A stretch of 64,000 nt of DNA from Adiantum capillus-veneris (taxonomy: Eukaryota > Streptophyta > Polypodiopsida > Polypodiales > Pteridaceae). The notes under the pieces are model-generated. The model was not told where the DNA came from. It made no database searches and was given only the letters and a program-made list of their open reading frames with translations. Each line of letters begins with the position of its first letter. Position 1 is the first letter of the stretch. Location: NCBI GenBank assembly GCA_014529385.2, contig CM043958.1, forward strand, positions 152,295,293 to 152,359,292, in the 5' to 3' direction. Shown piece after piece: positions 10,570-24,439 of the stretch. Both the position numbers and the translations under genes were made by a program.

Positions 10570-11755
10570 TCTGCTATTCTTGTATGGTTCATTTGTGTTG
10601 TGCCATCAGTATTATTCATTACCATCGTCAAAGAAGATCTCTTCAAGAAGAGCTCATGTGTTGAGTTGGGCACCTTGAGCTAGTTGAGGGTGTTACAGAT
10701 GTTAGATAGAAGAGTGCTTTCAACATTAGCTGTTGATGTTTGAAGATCCTAAAAAGTAGGATGAAGCAAGAGTTGTTGGAATAACTTTGTCTGGATACTT
10801 CTTGTAAGCCCTAGTGTCTGCGTGCGCCAAAACTTTGCCATAGCTGAAAAAATCTACTTTCTTGATTTGGCTTCATCCATTAAACATCACTTTGCATGTT
10901 AATGATTGATGGTGGCATATTATAGAAGAGTCACCACTAACTTTTTCAATAGGGAAAAGGTGATTTGGACCCTACTTCTCAAATCATGTACACTCACACA
11001 TGAATCCAAAGGGGTGGTAGCGCTTGCAAATTGTGCTATCTTGTCTTGTGTGGGTGCCCCCTATTGCACATTAGGTTTGGGTCTTATTGTTCTACTACAC
11101 ATATGCTTGCTAGGGCTTGACTTTGTAAATAAGTCCGTGCTTCTCTTAATATCTCAAATAACTCCATGCTTCTCTTAATATCTCCACACATGAGGGGTTA
11201 AGAGGTAAGACTTGATTGAAGGGACATTTTGATGCAGCTAGAGCTCGCACGCACAGGTAATGGGGAGGGGGAGTAAGATTTTACAAATCCAAGTGCACCT
11301 CAGTTAGTGGAGGGAGGAGGGGATAACTTGAAAAAAATTACATCTCCTTGTGTGGAGGCCTTCCTTGTGCATGCTTCTATAAAATTTTTAAAAATCCTTC
11401 CTTCATGCAGGGCTTGCTGCATGACTTATTACCAATACAATAGGCCACCATTGAGAAGAGCTACAAAATATTTAGCATGAGTGTGAGGGGTAAATCTCAC
11501 AGGCCAAAGGGTTGCAATTTGCAACCCAACTTGATCCTCATATAAGTGGGTCGGCTAGTGCCCAGTGCCCACTGGCGAGTGAGCCTCAATGGGTTTGTTC
11601 ACACGAGGGGCCAAATGTGCACATTTTAGGCCACCAATGGTCACATGATTTGGCCCCACATAAAACATATAATGGTCAGCTGGCCACTCATGATTACCAA
11701 GTGGCCAAAAATGGTTACAATATTGAAAGACTAAGTTTTGAATACTAGATTCATT
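10570..11755. other. no gene seen
   Basis: Unique-looking sequence with short chance frames on both strands. No RNA gene, repeat or domain could be recognised. Confidence 0.4.
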
Positions 11756-11759
11756 TTCT

Positions 11760-13140
<1,381 letters not shown>

Positions 13141-13777
13141 CTCGATAACCTGCCACCTACCAAAATTTCACGGTGATGTTCACGCTCCTCGAACCCTCTA
13201 AATCCCTACTGCCCTTGCAACAATTGGGTACTCTGTAACATCATGTTTGTGACAACTTTGCACAGGCTGCAATAGTTGAGCATTCGCATGGACTGGGACA
13301 CTTGCCACATGTCTGGTGTTGATCGTCAGTAGACTGCCTGCACAAGAGCGAGTGCTCGACACCAGAGAACCTTCATGAAATAAAATTTTGAGTTTAAAAT
13401 TGCCCGTTAGCCCATGCTGAGAACACTCATGAGCTACTTCAAGCCCTTTGCAAGAACCCCCCCTCTCCCCCCCCCCCCCCCCCCCCCCCAACCCCCCACA
13501 ACACTTCCTCTCTCTCTCTCTCTCTCTCTCTCATATTTTCTTCACAGGTTATCTAATCCAGAGAACAAGCTGCTCTTCAGATTGTGCACCTCTTCAAGCT
13601 CTCGGAAGCCAATATCCTATTCACCCATGGCCAACAATGTTGGAATAGTAGTTGCCCTTCGCAGTGGTGTTGGCAAGCATTCAAGATTATTGCATTCAAT
13701 TGCAGGTTCACTTTCAATGTTTGCAACAATCCACCCAACTATTACATTCCCTTGTGATAGATATGGATGATGGAGAC
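13141..13777. repeat. array unit 2, left part, cut by element A
   Basis: The landmark AAAATTTCACGGTGATGTTC starts at 13161. The unit lacks the segment between TTTGTGACAACT and the GAGCATTCGCA block, so it is shorter than its neighbours. A poly-C run (13463-13489) and a short (CT)n (13508-13533) are inside. It continues at 38574 on the far side of the nested elements. Confidence 0.8.
13773..13777. other. target site duplication of element A, left copy
   Basis: GAGAC here corresponds to GGGAT at 38574-38578. Uninterrupted array units at 12960 and 39826 carry GGGAC at this point, so each copy has changed by one base since insertion. Confidence 0.75.
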
Positions 13778-15281
13778 TATAATATTTAATGCACTAGTAA
13801 CTTGTGTGTAGGGGAAATTGATAACATAGTGAGCATTTCATTAAGAGCAAGTTCCTAATGAGCATGGAGAGAGTACTTAATTGAGAAAGCAACATAGAAA
13901 TTTACATCTAGCTAATTTGCATTGACAATACTTGAAAAGAGAGAGAAATAGAACAATTGACAACAGTTGAAGACCGGATTTACATGGAGCCGGTCCCCCC
14001 TCCGTAAAGGCGTTGTATTACAACTTCTCCCACCAAAGGAAACTTTTGTACAATACAATCTTTGTGTTCCTTGATAAAACTAGTTGGTGTAATGAAGATG
14101 TGAAGCTTCATAGACCACATTATGCTTGAAAAACACACCTAGTGTCCCTAGCCTCAGTCCCAAGACCTCACACACCTTCACACATGGTGAGAGCTAGCAG
14201 GGAATGAGGATAGATTGCGAGGAAGAAGAGGTATCTTACAAGAAAGAAGTATTCTCCTCACATAATCACTCTAATAGCATAGCTTAGCTTAGTAATTAGC
14301 ATGGTAAAGGAGATGAGCATGCCATTGAAGCTTGGCTCTTGGTTGGATTTACATTCCATATCCAAGAGTTGTTGGTTTAGGCCTCTACTTCTCAATTCTT
14401 GGAGAAGGAGATGGAGTTCTTCTTGCTTACATGAGTTGTGTGTGTGTAGCATTGTGTTAGTGTAAAATGCAGCCCCTTCTCTCATCTTGGTTGACCCCTC
14501 TTGCTAAATGCTCATGATGGCCTCCCTTTGGCTCCTATAAAGATTACCCAATCACAAATTAGAAGCATAGTTGATAGCCTTTTGACAAGTATCCCCCTTT
14601 CCCCTTTTGTGAGAGCTTTAGGTATTTAAATAATTCATCTAAACTCTCATTGGACCTTTTTGTCTTCTGGCCAATAGGAATCAGGCAAGCCATTGGGTTG
14701 TTGGATGCTCATTGGACCCCTTGGTAGACTATCCAATAGTCTTTCAGGGAGCTTAATTTCTATTGGTTCTTTTATCAAGCATTTTTAAATTGATTACTCT
14801 AGCCTAATTCTCATTGGTCCACCTCTATGACCATCCAAAACTGGCCTAGGAGCTTGACATGTGTCCAGTGTTCCCTTTGTGTAAAAGGGGGAGCCTTGGA
14901 GTGTGTGTGTGTGTGTGTGTGTGTGTGTTTCTCTCTCATCCCCTACAGTATGGGCTTGCCCCATCCTTCCTAGGGATGTGAGAAGACTTTTTAGTCTTCC
15001 CATGACCATCTAATTTCCCTTTGCTTTGGCCATTGGATAAAAGATTTAATTTTTGGAACCTTAGCCTATGGAAGTTTTTATGGAGCTGAACCTTAGGTCT
15101 TTTAAGCCCAGTGGAGCACATTACTCTTTTGCAGGCTGTCCCCCTTTGGATCCCTGACAGGGACCGGTCTGGCAACCTTACCAATATTCTAGCTTTTACT
15201 CCCTTGGTACTTCCCCATATTAAATGATCAGTTTAACATGAGAAAATAATTTGGGAGTATTAGATATTAGTTTTTATGACA
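13778..15281 (-). repeat. element A LTR (3' LTR of the minus-strand element)
   Basis: It aligns with 37061-38573 along its whole length. It begins TATAAT where the mate has TGTAAC, so the terminal TG has mutated, and it ends TTTATGACA. It contains a (GT)n run near 14901-14928 and several CTCATTGGACC words. Confidence 0.93.
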
Positions 15282-15734
15282 TACCTCTCTCTTGAAATCA
15301 TAGTCATGCTCGACTATGAGGTAGAGAAGATAAATCCTAGTCATTAGTCCATTTGCTAGCGGGTAGAGGATCCCTATTTTACCCTACGACATCGTGCCAG
15401 AATGGATGACTAGTCCATTTGGTGCTTCAGAGTGTTAGCTGTCGCAAGCATGTCTGCACATTAGTCCATACAATCTTCCATAGTAGAGTGACAAGCTCTA
15501 CTTTGGTGTTCGAGAGACATCGTCTCCACAAACATGATCCTAAGCATGCATACTCATTAACATGTGCGCACAATAAAGAAAAGAGAGTCTTATAAGACAA
15601 AAACTTTGTTCACTTATACATATTTACATTTGCTTACTCTAGGGAATCATTGTAAGCAATGCCAAGGTTTAGGTTATCCTTTAATTGTATGCCTTGCATC
15701 CATCTAGCATCTTCAAAAGGATAATTTTTTAACT

Positions 15735-16359
15735 TCATAAGATATCGTGGATAGTCTTACCGCCTCGTAATACCTTGTCTTTGTGTCGGAGAATGGACTC
15801 GGGCTGTAGCACCACTTCTTGGTCCTCGATCTCCGCTGGGTCTTCAACAATTGCTTCTTGGGGTGGATCTCCTTTGTAAGGCTTTAGTAGGCTCACGTGG
15901 AAAGCATTGTGTATGAGCCAATGGCTAGGCAAATTGAGTTGATAGGCCATCTCATTGATTGGTCTAAGATTCTGAAAGGGACCATAGTACCTTTTTGCTA
16001 ACTTAGCATAGTACTTTTGGTGTCCCCTGTAGGATTCTTGCCCGTTGTGTGCCTTAATCGAGCCTTGGGAAACTTAAGCAAGACCAAATCATTTTGTTTA
16101 AAGGCTAGAGTTCTTATGTGCTTATCAACAATAGCCTTTTTCCTTTGCTGAGAGATGGATATAGCATCCTTAATCTTTTGGAAAGATTTTTGCAGGTCTT
16201 GGCTATATTCATTTGCAGTGAAGATCTTCCCATGTACCTTAAGTAGCAGGGGAATTTTTTATCTTCCCTCTATCACCTCAAAAGGTGATTTTCCGATTTT
16301 CCCATGGAAGTATGTACAATGTTATTGGAAGCATACTCCACTAAGGGTAAGTACTTCTC
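15735..16359 (-). pseudogene. element A integrase C-terminal region and chromodomain-like tail, frameshifted
   Basis: The minus strand shows [20 protein letters not shown] and then [10 protein letters not shown], the conserved end of gypsy integrases. Next come VEDQE-like residues and the start of the chromodomain-like block, whose YL-KFK-type sequence is lost to a frameshift near 15740. The intact stretch before it ([11 protein letters not shown]) is in another frame. In chromoviruses this tail steers integration to marked chromatin. Confidence 0.75.
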
Positions 16360-17078
16360 TTATTGGGACTTTTGATCTACTTTTGTGACATAAGCTTTTA
16401 GTAGATCAAGAATGGTTAGGTTAGCTATTTCACTTTCGACATCCCTTTGGGGATGATAGGCCGAAGAGAAGTTTAGCCTTGTACCTAAATTCTCAAAGAG
16501 ACCCTTCCATAAATTACTGGTCATTCTAGGATCTCTATCCGACACTATGGACATTGGCAAGCCGTGGTACTTGAAGATTTGTGATATAAAGAGGGTTGCC
16601 ATTTGATGGGCTTTGATAGTCCTTTTGACAGGTATGAAATGTGCTTGTTTGCTAAACCTGTCTACTATCATCCATATTCCTATATTCCCATGGATAGACT
16701 TGTGCAATCCAAATATAAAATCCATGGATATGCTCTCCCATGGTGAATTAGGGATTGGCAAAGGTTGAAGCAATCCTGGTTGCTTCCCTCTATCAAACTT
16801 CGTCTTTTGGTATACCACACATTTTGAAACATACTCTTGTATGTTTGCTTTCATGGCAGGCCAATAGAAATATGTTTTTATTCCTCTTAGGGTAGACTGA
16901 ATCCCTCTATGCCCCGCATAAGGAGGAGCATGAGATTCATACATTACTTTCTCACGTAGTGAGTTAGTAATGCATAGTCTATTGCCATAGAGAAGATAAC
17001 AGTCTTGTAGGGTAAATGGTTCTTCCTTCTTCCCTAGTGCAAGGGCTGAAATCACATCTCTGAAATTTGGATCGATAG
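16360..17078 (-). pseudogene. element A integrase, zinc finger and catalytic core
   Basis: HAPPYAGHRGIQ supplies the His pair; the Cys pair reads KCVVYQK, so the second Cys is Tyr. SMDFIFG, IVSDRDPRM and the HPQRDVESEIAN region supply D, D and E. The frame appears to run to 17118, but its first residues (MVLSNRSSCFLLN) come from element C's LTR; A's own sequence begins at about DPNFRDVISALALGKK. Comparison with element B shows the same protein with CVVC intact. The product is dead because the polyprotein is severed here by element C. Confidence 0.85.
17074..17078. other. target site duplication of element C, left copy
   Basis: GATAG here is repeated at 32948-32952. Joining A's sequence across the two restores the reading seen in element B (DEYA... 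followed by DPNFRD-like residues). Confidence 0.88.
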
Positions 17079-17196
17079 TGTTGAGGAGAAAGCAAGAAGA
17101 CCGGTTGCTTAAAACCATTCAACCTTGCTCACAGACATCACCATCAACCTGTCCACCTCTTTTCCCAATTTCCAAGCACACACACACCTAGACTAT

Positions 17197-17239
<43 letters not shown>

Positions 17240-17769
17240 CATAGAATTGACTTAGACAAGATTGTAAGAGTGTGTAAGAGATAGAGACTTGATTGGAGAG
17301 TACACAACAAATTAAGCATAGCATAAGAGTGTAGAGAAGAGAATCTGCAAGAGAATGGCCTAAATCTAGCCCCAAACTCCACGGTACCTATTCTTATGGA
17401 GTTTGGTATTCAATATATTATCTGTAAGTTTAAGGTGCCAAAATTTGAGGCCCCTCTTTTACAATGACTTCACTTTTGTAAATGAGTGAAGCTCATTAGT
17501 TCTTGCATGACTCATAAGGGGAAGTTCCCACTACAATGATTTACAGAGCCATAGTGGCTTATTGAAATGAAAATCTAAAATACTGTGGGAGTATAAAACG
17601 GCCGAGAGTTATTGCTTGCACCTCTTCGTCAACTCCCCGCATTCCTTTCTACAAAATCATCATCATCAAGTCAATTAGAAAAATAAATAGATAGCTCATA
17701 ATAACCATTACGCCAGCTATCCCAATTGCAGCTAACCACTACAATAGGAGGATGCCTAGTCTTGTAACA
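17079..17769 (-). repeat. element C LTR (left copy)
   Basis: TGTTGAGGAGAAAGC to TTGTAACA. It carries a (CA)n run at about 17198-17236 that is much shorter in the mate LTR. Substitutions and indels separate the two LTRs, so the element is not young. Confidence 0.92.
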
Positions 17770-18350
17770 TCCCTCCCACTAGGGATAGCAACTGTCCTCA
17801 GTTGCTCAATAGAGGAATGAACTGGACCGTGAGTGATGGAAATTGTGGAGAAGGTCTGGGAAGATCCGAAAGAACTTTTCAGGCATCCATTTGGCATCCT
17901 CTCTAGGGTGTCCTTTGAAAGTCAAAAGGTAACGATTATAAACCATACCAGTGCGTGTAGTGGTGGTCTCGTGATCAACGATTTTGTCAGAGATGAGTTG
18001 CTCTTCTTGGTCTACAAGTGAAGGTGGGTCTTTATAAATGTGATGTGTAGGTAGGGGTCCTCTGAATAGTCTTAAAAGACTAATGTGAAATGCATTGTGA
18101 ATGTGCCAATGTGCAAGTAGGTCTAAACGGAAAGAAACATTATTAATGACAGCTGAAATTTTAAAAGGTCCATAAAAACAAGGAGCAAGCTTAACAAAGA
18201 CATTTGTATCATTACTTTTAATCCTTCATTTTTCAATGAAAAGTAAAACATAATCACCTTCCTTAAACTGGTGTGCTTTGTGGTGCTTGTTAGCATGTTT
18301 AGTGTAAAGCTCTTGTGAGTGTTTAATTTCAGAATGCACGCTTGCATAAA
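17770..18350 (-). pseudogene. element C integrase C-terminus and chromodomain-like tail
   Basis: On minus the order is SQELYTKHANKHHKAHQF, FVKLAPCFYGPFKIS, LLAHWHIHNAFHISLLR, then DHETTTTRTGMVYNRYLL and TFKGHPREDAKWM. The last block has the YL-F-GHP-E-A-W signature of the chromodomain-like CHD tail of gypsy integrases. A stop interrupts it near 18237. Element B is inserted at its upstream side (18350). Confidence 0.8.
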
Positions 18351-18536
18351 TGTAATGGAATTGGCCTATTTAACTTGAGAGTAGCGGAAATTAATGAGAG
18401 TACTTTTGAGAAATAACTTTGTGAGCATAACGGGTGAACATAATTGAAAATAGCAACATCATCATAGCAATTAGTTAACTTGGCATGATCAATACTTTTG
18501 CAAGAGAGAGAATTTAGAGAACATGACAACAGTTGA

Positions 18537-18562
18537 GGACCGGATTTATGTGGAGCCGGTCC
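18537..18562. promoter_or_regulatory. LTR hairpin, left copy of element B
   Basis: GGACCGG and CCGGTCC form a 7-bp stem around a 12-base loop. Element A's LTRs keep a GACCGG/CCGGTC stem at 13972-13995 and 37256-37279. It lies in the R-U5 side of the minus-strand LTR, so it would be in the transcript. Confidence 0.5.
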
Positions 18563-19489
18563 CCCCTCCAATAGGCATTTGTATTATGATTTCTCCCATT
18601 AAGAGAGACTTGTTACAATACAGTCTTTGTGTTCCTTGTGACCTAGGTGATGCAATGAAGATGGAAAACTTCATGCATCACAAACATAACATAAACTTGA
18701 AGAAAGCTTTAGCTATCCCAAGCCCCCAAGACCTCAAACACCTTCGAAGGTGGAGAGAGCTAGCAGGGAATGAGGGCAGGGAAGAGGAAGAAGAAACATT
18801 TCGTAGGAGAAAGAATTAGTTCCTCATATATCATAACTCTTGTTGCTAGTATACATAATAGCATAGTAATGAAGAAGAAGGAGATGGCGAGCTTAAGCAT
18901 TGAAGCATGGCTCTTGGTTGGATTTGCACTCCATAGCCAAGAGTGTTGGTGTAGGCTCTCAACCTCTACTTGCTTGGAGAGGGAGCTCTTGCACTTTGCA
19001 TAGCACACAATGAGAGTGTTTGTGAGTGTGTGTGGGTGAGTATACCCCCTAAGCAACCCCCTAGCTTTCTTGTGTCGACCCCCCCTTGTAGCTCATGCTT
19101 GAAGCTCATTAGAGCCCTCCAGGCCTAGCCAATCATAAGCAGGAGGCATTACAAGCAGTAGGGGTAGCCTTGAGACAAGTGTCCCCCTTTCCCCTTTGAG
19201 AGAGAGAGCTTGATAAATGCTAAATCAATTAATTAAATCTCCTAAATTACTATTGGATCCCTTGGGTGGCCAAGCAATAGGCTTCAGGCATCTCATGAAG
19301 GTAACATAGGTAGGGGCCTAACATGTGTCCCTGTTGCCTCTTCAATCCTTGTGTGTGTGAGTGTGTGTTCTCTCTCAATCCCCTAGGAAAAGGGCTCACC
19401 CCCCCTCTTGTAGGGATAATTTTGACTTTTGGTGCTCAAGCACCTTAGTCATCAAGCATGACAATGCACTTGAACTAGGGGTGTTCCCA

Positions 19490-19660
19490 CAAGCATCTCA
19501 GGCAAGCATGTCAAAGCACCTCGAGCACCTTAATCAAGTAGCAAGTCAAGCACCTCAAGCATGTAGCAGGTCAAGCACCTCAAGCACCTTAATCAAGAAC
19601 CTCAAGCATGACAAGCACCTCAAGCACCACAAGCACCTCAAGCACGACAAGCACCTCGAG
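19490..19660. repeat. CAAGCACCT minisatellite in the element B LTR
   Basis: A 9-base word CAAGCACCT, with variants, recurs many times. The right LTR has a shorter array (about 26580-26720), which accounts for most of the LTR length difference. Confidence 0.8.
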
Positions 19661-20318
19661 CTTGGGCCGGGTTCCCGCCTCAAGCTCAGCCCTAGCTTAC
19701 CTAAGGTCAAAGGAATTTTACACACATTATTGGAGGTCTTCAATGAAGCTAACCCTAAGGTCTTCTGCTCCATTAGTTAGCCTTGCTCTTTGATAGACCA
19801 TCTCTCATTTGGGCCCCTTTACCATTGGCCCCGTGTTGAGATAGATCTATAAGCACATATCTATATCTTAACACTTGTTCCCGTTTATTCTCCCACATTA
19901 AGTGATCAATTTAATATGAGAAAATCATTTGGGTTGGTTAGATATTAGATTTTATGACATTACCTCTCTCTTGAAATCATAGTCGTCCTCGACTATGAGG
20001 TAGAAGAGATAAAGCCTTCGTCATTAGTCAATCTTACTTAGCGGGTAGAGGATCCCTTTTTACCTTACGACATCTTTCCAAGATGGATGACTAATCCATT
20101 TGGTGCTTGGGAGACATAGCTGCCGCAAGCATGTCTGCTCTTTAGTCCATTTCATTCTCCCAAAGTAGAGTGACAAATTCTACTTGGTGTTTGAGAGACA
20201 TCGTCATCACAAACATGATTCTAAGCATGCACACTAATTAAATTTGTGCACAATTAAAAAGAGGACTAGTCTTATAAGACAAAAACATGAGTCATTTAAA
20301 AGAAATTTGTACATTTGC

Positions 20319-20690
20319 TTACTCTAATGTAGCATTGTAAGCATTGACAAGGTTCATACTATCCTTAAGCTGTACTCCTTGCATCCATCTAGCATCTTCA
20401 AAAGGATAATTTTTGAACTTAATAAGATACCGTCGGATAATCTTACCATGTCGTAGTACCTTGTCTTCATGCTGAAGGACAGCTTCGGGTTGTAGCACCT
20501 CTTCTTGGTCTTCAACTTCGGGAGGGTCTTCAATGATTGGTTCAGTTGGTGGCTCTCCTTTGTAGGGCATAAGTAGGCTTACATGAAAGGCATTGTGTAT
20601 GAGCCAATGGTTGGGCAACTTGAGTTGATAAGCTGTCTCATTGATGGGCTTCAAGATTTGGAAAGGACCATAGTATCTTTTGCTAGTTTA
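20319..20690 (-). pseudogene. element B integrase C-terminus and chromodomain-like tail
   Basis: [20 protein letters not shown] is followed by VEDQEEVLQPEAVLQHEDKV and RRYLIKFKNYPFEDARWMQG, a chromodomain-like end (YL-KFK-YP-E-A-W). It is separated from the integrase core by a one-base loss in an A-run near 20677: element A reads [11 protein letters not shown] there, while B shifts frame. Chromodomains of this type bind histone marks and target new copies. Confidence 0.85.
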
Positions 20691-20740
20691 GCATAATACT
20701 TTTGATGGCCCGTAGGATTTTTGCCCGTCGTTTGCCTTAA

Positions 20741-21619
20741 TCAAGCCTTAGGAAACTTGAGTAAGACCCAATCATTTTCTTTGAACATTAAGGCTCTTCT
20801 ATGCTTATCAGCAGTAGCTTTTTGCCTTTGTTGAGAGATGGATATAGCCTCCCTAATCTTTTGAAAAGATTCTTGTAAGTCACGGCTATACTCATCGGCC
20901 GCGAAGATCTTCCCATGTACTTTGAGTAGCAAGGGACTTTTAGGTCTTCCCTCAATGATCTCAAAAGGTGCTTTTCCCGTAGAAGTATGTACAATATTAT
21001 TGTAGGCATACTCTACAAGAGGTAAGTACTTTTCCCATTGTGAGTGTTGATCTCCTTTGGTAACATAAGTCTTGAGTAGATCGAGTATCGTAAGATTGGC
21101 TATCTCACTTTGGCCATCCATTTGTGGGTGGTAGGCCGAAGAGAAATTCAATCTTGTTCCTAGATTTTCAAAGAGACCTTTCCAGAAATTACTGGCCATT
21201 CTAGGATCTCTATCTGACACGATGGATGTGGGTAATCCATGGTGCTTGAAAATCTGAGATATGAAGAGAGTTGCCATTTGATGTGCCTTAATAGTCTTTT
21301 TGACAGGAATAAAATGTGCTTGCTTGCTAAACCTGTCGACTATTGTCCATATTCCTGTATTCCCATGGATAGAATTGGGTAATCCAAAGATGAAATCCAT
21401 GGATATACTCTCCCATGGTGAATTTGGAATAGGCAATGGCTGGAGTAATCCAGGTGGCTTCCCTCTATCATACTTGGTCTTTTGGCATACTACACATTTT
21501 GATACGTACTCTTGTATATCCACTTTCATGGTAGGCCAATAGAAGTACGTCTCTACTCCTCGGAGAGTAGGTTGAATACCTCTATGCCCCGCATATGGAG
21601 GAGCATGGGATTCATACAT
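20741..21619 (-). pseudogene. element B integrase core
   Basis: A 292-residue frame. The zinc finger is complete (H...H in HAPPYAGHRG; C..C in KCVVCQK). The catalytic triad is intact: SMDFIFGLPNS, IVSDRDPRMASN and HPQMDGQSEIAN. It runs into LKFPKA, where an Arg codon has become a stop (20741). Upstream, a Glu codon has become TAG at 21626-21628 compared with element A. It would join cDNA to the chromosome if the polyprotein were whole. Confidence 0.9.
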
Positions 21620-21817
21620 AACTTTCTAATGAAGGGAATGGGTAACACATAGCCTATTGCCGTGGAGAAGATAACCATCCTGCAAGGTGAATGGTTCCTC
21701 TTTCTTCCCCAAAGCAAGGGCTGACATTATGTCTCTAAAGTAAGGGTCAGTAGCATACTCATCTATCATAGAGGATAGATCATTGTGAGTAGCTATAGAC
21801 ACCGCATTAACTTTTGG

Positions 21818-22600
21818 TCATCGTGAAAGTGCATCGGCAACTTGATTGTGCTTACCAGCTATGTGAGCAATATGGAAATTAAATTGCGAAAGAAAATTTT
21901 CCCACCTCATTTGTTTGTCGGAAAGCTTGGTTTGCGTCATGAAATACTTGAGACTTTGGTGGTCGGTTTGTAGGATAAATGGAGTCCCCAATAGGTAGTG
22001 CTTCCATGTGTCTAGGGCATGTAGAACAGCTAAAATTTCTTTCTCATAAATGCCCAAGACTCGTTCATCAATATTGAGCCTTCGGCTCTCATATGCTATG
22101 GCATGCCCTTCTTGAAGCAAAACTGCTCCAAGGCAATCACCACAAGCATCACATTGGACCTCAAATGGCTTTGAGAGACTCGGAAGCATGAGGACTGGTT
22201 GGGAAGTAAGTTTCTCTTTGAGCTTTTCAAAAGCATTTTGCTCCTTAGCAGTCCATACAAACTTAATGTTCTTCTTAGTTAAGTCGTGTAGTGGTCCTGC
22301 TACTTGAGAGAATTTTGCTATGAAGCGTCTATAGTATGCGCACATACCAACAAAGCTTCTTAGCTCATGTAGATTTCTTGGGTTAGGCCATGCTTTTATT
22401 ACCTCTAACTTTGATGGATCCATTTGGATACCATCTTTAGAGATAATATGACCTAGGTATTGAATTTCTTGAAGGAAGAATTCGCTTTTCTTTTGGTTGA
22501 GATAAAGCTTGTTCTCCCTCAATGCTTGAAAAATCACTTGGAGATGTTGCTTATGTTCCTCCAAAGACTTGGAGTAGATGATGATAACATCAAAGAACAC
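21818..22600 (-). pseudogene. element B RT end and RNase H
   Basis: The frame starts FFDVIIIYSKSLEEHKQHL. Family members, including element A here, read FFDD, so the second Asp of the RT active site is Val and this RT would be inactive. LSKPFEVQCDACGDCLGAVL, then QTDHQSLKYFM and HIAHIAGKHNQVADALSR are the RNase H blocks. The frame ends at a stop where A keeps Arg (SRR). Confidence 0.9.
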
Positions 22601-22615
22601 TCCAGTGAATTTGCG

Positions 22616-23506
22616 CTATGGTCTAAAAATTTTCTCCATCAAACGATTGAACATAGCTGGTGCATTGGTCAAGCCAAAAGGCATGACTAGATAATCATAA
22701 AGACCAAACGTTGTGCGAAATGCGGTCTTTAAGATATCTTCATCCACTATCCTTATTTGATGATAGCCACTCTTAAGGTCAATCCTACTGAAGTAGGTAG
22801 AGCCTTGTAGCTTATCAAACAGATCTTCTACCCGAGGTACGGGAAATCTGTTTTTGATAGTGATATGGTTTAGTGCTCGATAGTCGACACACATACGGTA
22901 TGTACCATCTTTCTTTTGCACTAAAAGGATTGGAGAACAAAAGGGAGAGGAGCTAGGACTCACCATCCCTTTGTCTACCAGTTCTTGTACTTGCCTCATG
23001 ATCTGCTCTTGTTGAGCTTGTGAGACTCGATAAGGAGGCTTGTTAGGTGGTGAGCTTCCAGGAAGGAGCTCAATGTGATGGTCATCATCCCCTCGTTTTG
23101 GAGGTAAGTCCATAGGGATATCATCGATGAACACATCTTGGAATCCTTTTAGAAAATTAGACAAGTCTAACTCTTCTTGATTCCCATTATTTACATTTGA
23201 TGAAACATTAGTATCTTTTAGAGACTCTTTGACAAAAATCATGTACGCAGAAACTGAGCTCTTCATTGACTTATCAAAAGCAAGAGGATTTACAAGTGGA
23301 ATAGTGCGACCACGCTCACTAGAATCTATATACATGTTCTTTCCCCTGTAGGTGAAGTAGATTTTCCTTTCAGGGAACTTCATGTTGGCAGCCATTCGAT
23401 CAAACCATGGTGCCCCTAGGATAACATCCTCATGTTGGAGAGGAGAGATGAAGAAGTCTTCTTTGTCGACATAGCTTTGGACATGAAGCCTCAACTTCCC
23501 AATCAA
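22616..23506 (-). pseudogene. element B protease end and RT fingers/palm
   Basis: The protease C-terminal block [17 protein letters not shown] is followed by the linker, [19 protein letters not shown], then RT blocks [55 protein letters not shown] and [16 protein letters not shown]. It is cut by a stop at 22616 just before the active-site box. An upstream stop at 23522 replaces a Glu codon that element A retains (GQEASV). Confidence 0.9.
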
Positions 23507-23521
23507 GGGAGTAACGGAGGC

Positions 23522-24376
23522 TTATTGTCCCTTGAAAGCTGCATCAACCACTACTATATCTCCCATCTCAAAAGATTGAATGCCCAACTTGGTGGCCAAC
23601 TCTATTGATATGAAGTTGAGAGTAGAGCCAGGGTCAAACAAGATAAAGGCATCATGCTCTCTTACCTTTCCCCAAGCATAGGAAAGTGACGATCCTTTGC
23701 AATGAGCATCCTCTTTTGGAGCTTCGATGGTAGAAGCCCTAGGAGTCTCATTGTGAGCATTCTTCTTGGGGCAAGAACGATAGCCATGTCCTTGCTTCCC
23801 ACACTTGAAACACTTATGGTCCTTGCGAAAAGCTTCAAGCTCTTCAGGAGAGAGTTTTTTTTTACCTTTGTAAACTCCCTTCTCCTTGGACCGATTGTTG
23901 TTGTTGTTGGAATTGGCTTGGGAAGTATTTTGAACATTGGTTTTTCTCTTTGTATCATTTTTATCTTTGTTTTCCATGGGCTTGACATTACGTCTAGCCC
24001 CTTGATGGAAATTGATGCGTGAAGCAACCATGGTGTGATGGATTACTTCGCTAATAGTACTAGGCCGTTGAGAGTTGATGTATTCGGCCATCTCTTCAGG
24101 TAATCCGGCACAGAATTGCTGCCTTTGCTCGGCAAAGTCTATCTTTTGAAAGACAGTAGCCTTGAGATGTAAATCCCAAAACTTGTCTACATATTTGTGG
24201 ATAGACTCATGGGAGAGGAGCTTCAAGCTGCGCCGTTCGGTAAGCACTTTGTCCTTTGCATCGCTTGCAAGGAATTGCTTCATGATGGAAACTCGTAGAG
24301 TTTTCCATGTCTTTGGTGCTTCACCATTTCCACGAAGGCTAGCCCACCATTGTCGAGCTGATTTTTGGAAGTGCAT
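23522..24376 (-). pseudogene. element B capsid, zinc knuckle and protease start
   Basis: Retrotrans_gag blocks (ARQWWASLRGNGEAPKTW, FLASDAKDKVLTERRSL, EMAEYINSQRPSTI) precede a CCHC knuckle, CFKCGKQGHGYRSC, which packages RNA. The protease active site reads LFDPGSTLNFIS, D-P-G where retropepsins normally have D-S/T-G. The displayed start is an internal Met; the true polyprotein begins at 25096. Confidence 0.9.
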
Positions 24377-24439
24377 AGCTACATGGCGTAGCTTGGAGGA
24401 CTCTTTGAAGCCCTCATCTCCAAAGGCTGCATCAAATTG

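Larger units (their letters stand above)
18351..19959 (-). repeat. element B LTR (left copy)
   Basis: TGTAATGGAATTGG to TTTTATGACA. It contains the hairpin arms at 18537-18543 and 18556-18562 and a CAAGCACCT minisatellite at about 19490-19660. Confidence 0.95.

Noticed and set aside
16360-17118. Single 252-residue gene
   Set aside because: The start lies in element C's LTR; the frame is a chance fusion of LTR sequence and element A integrase.
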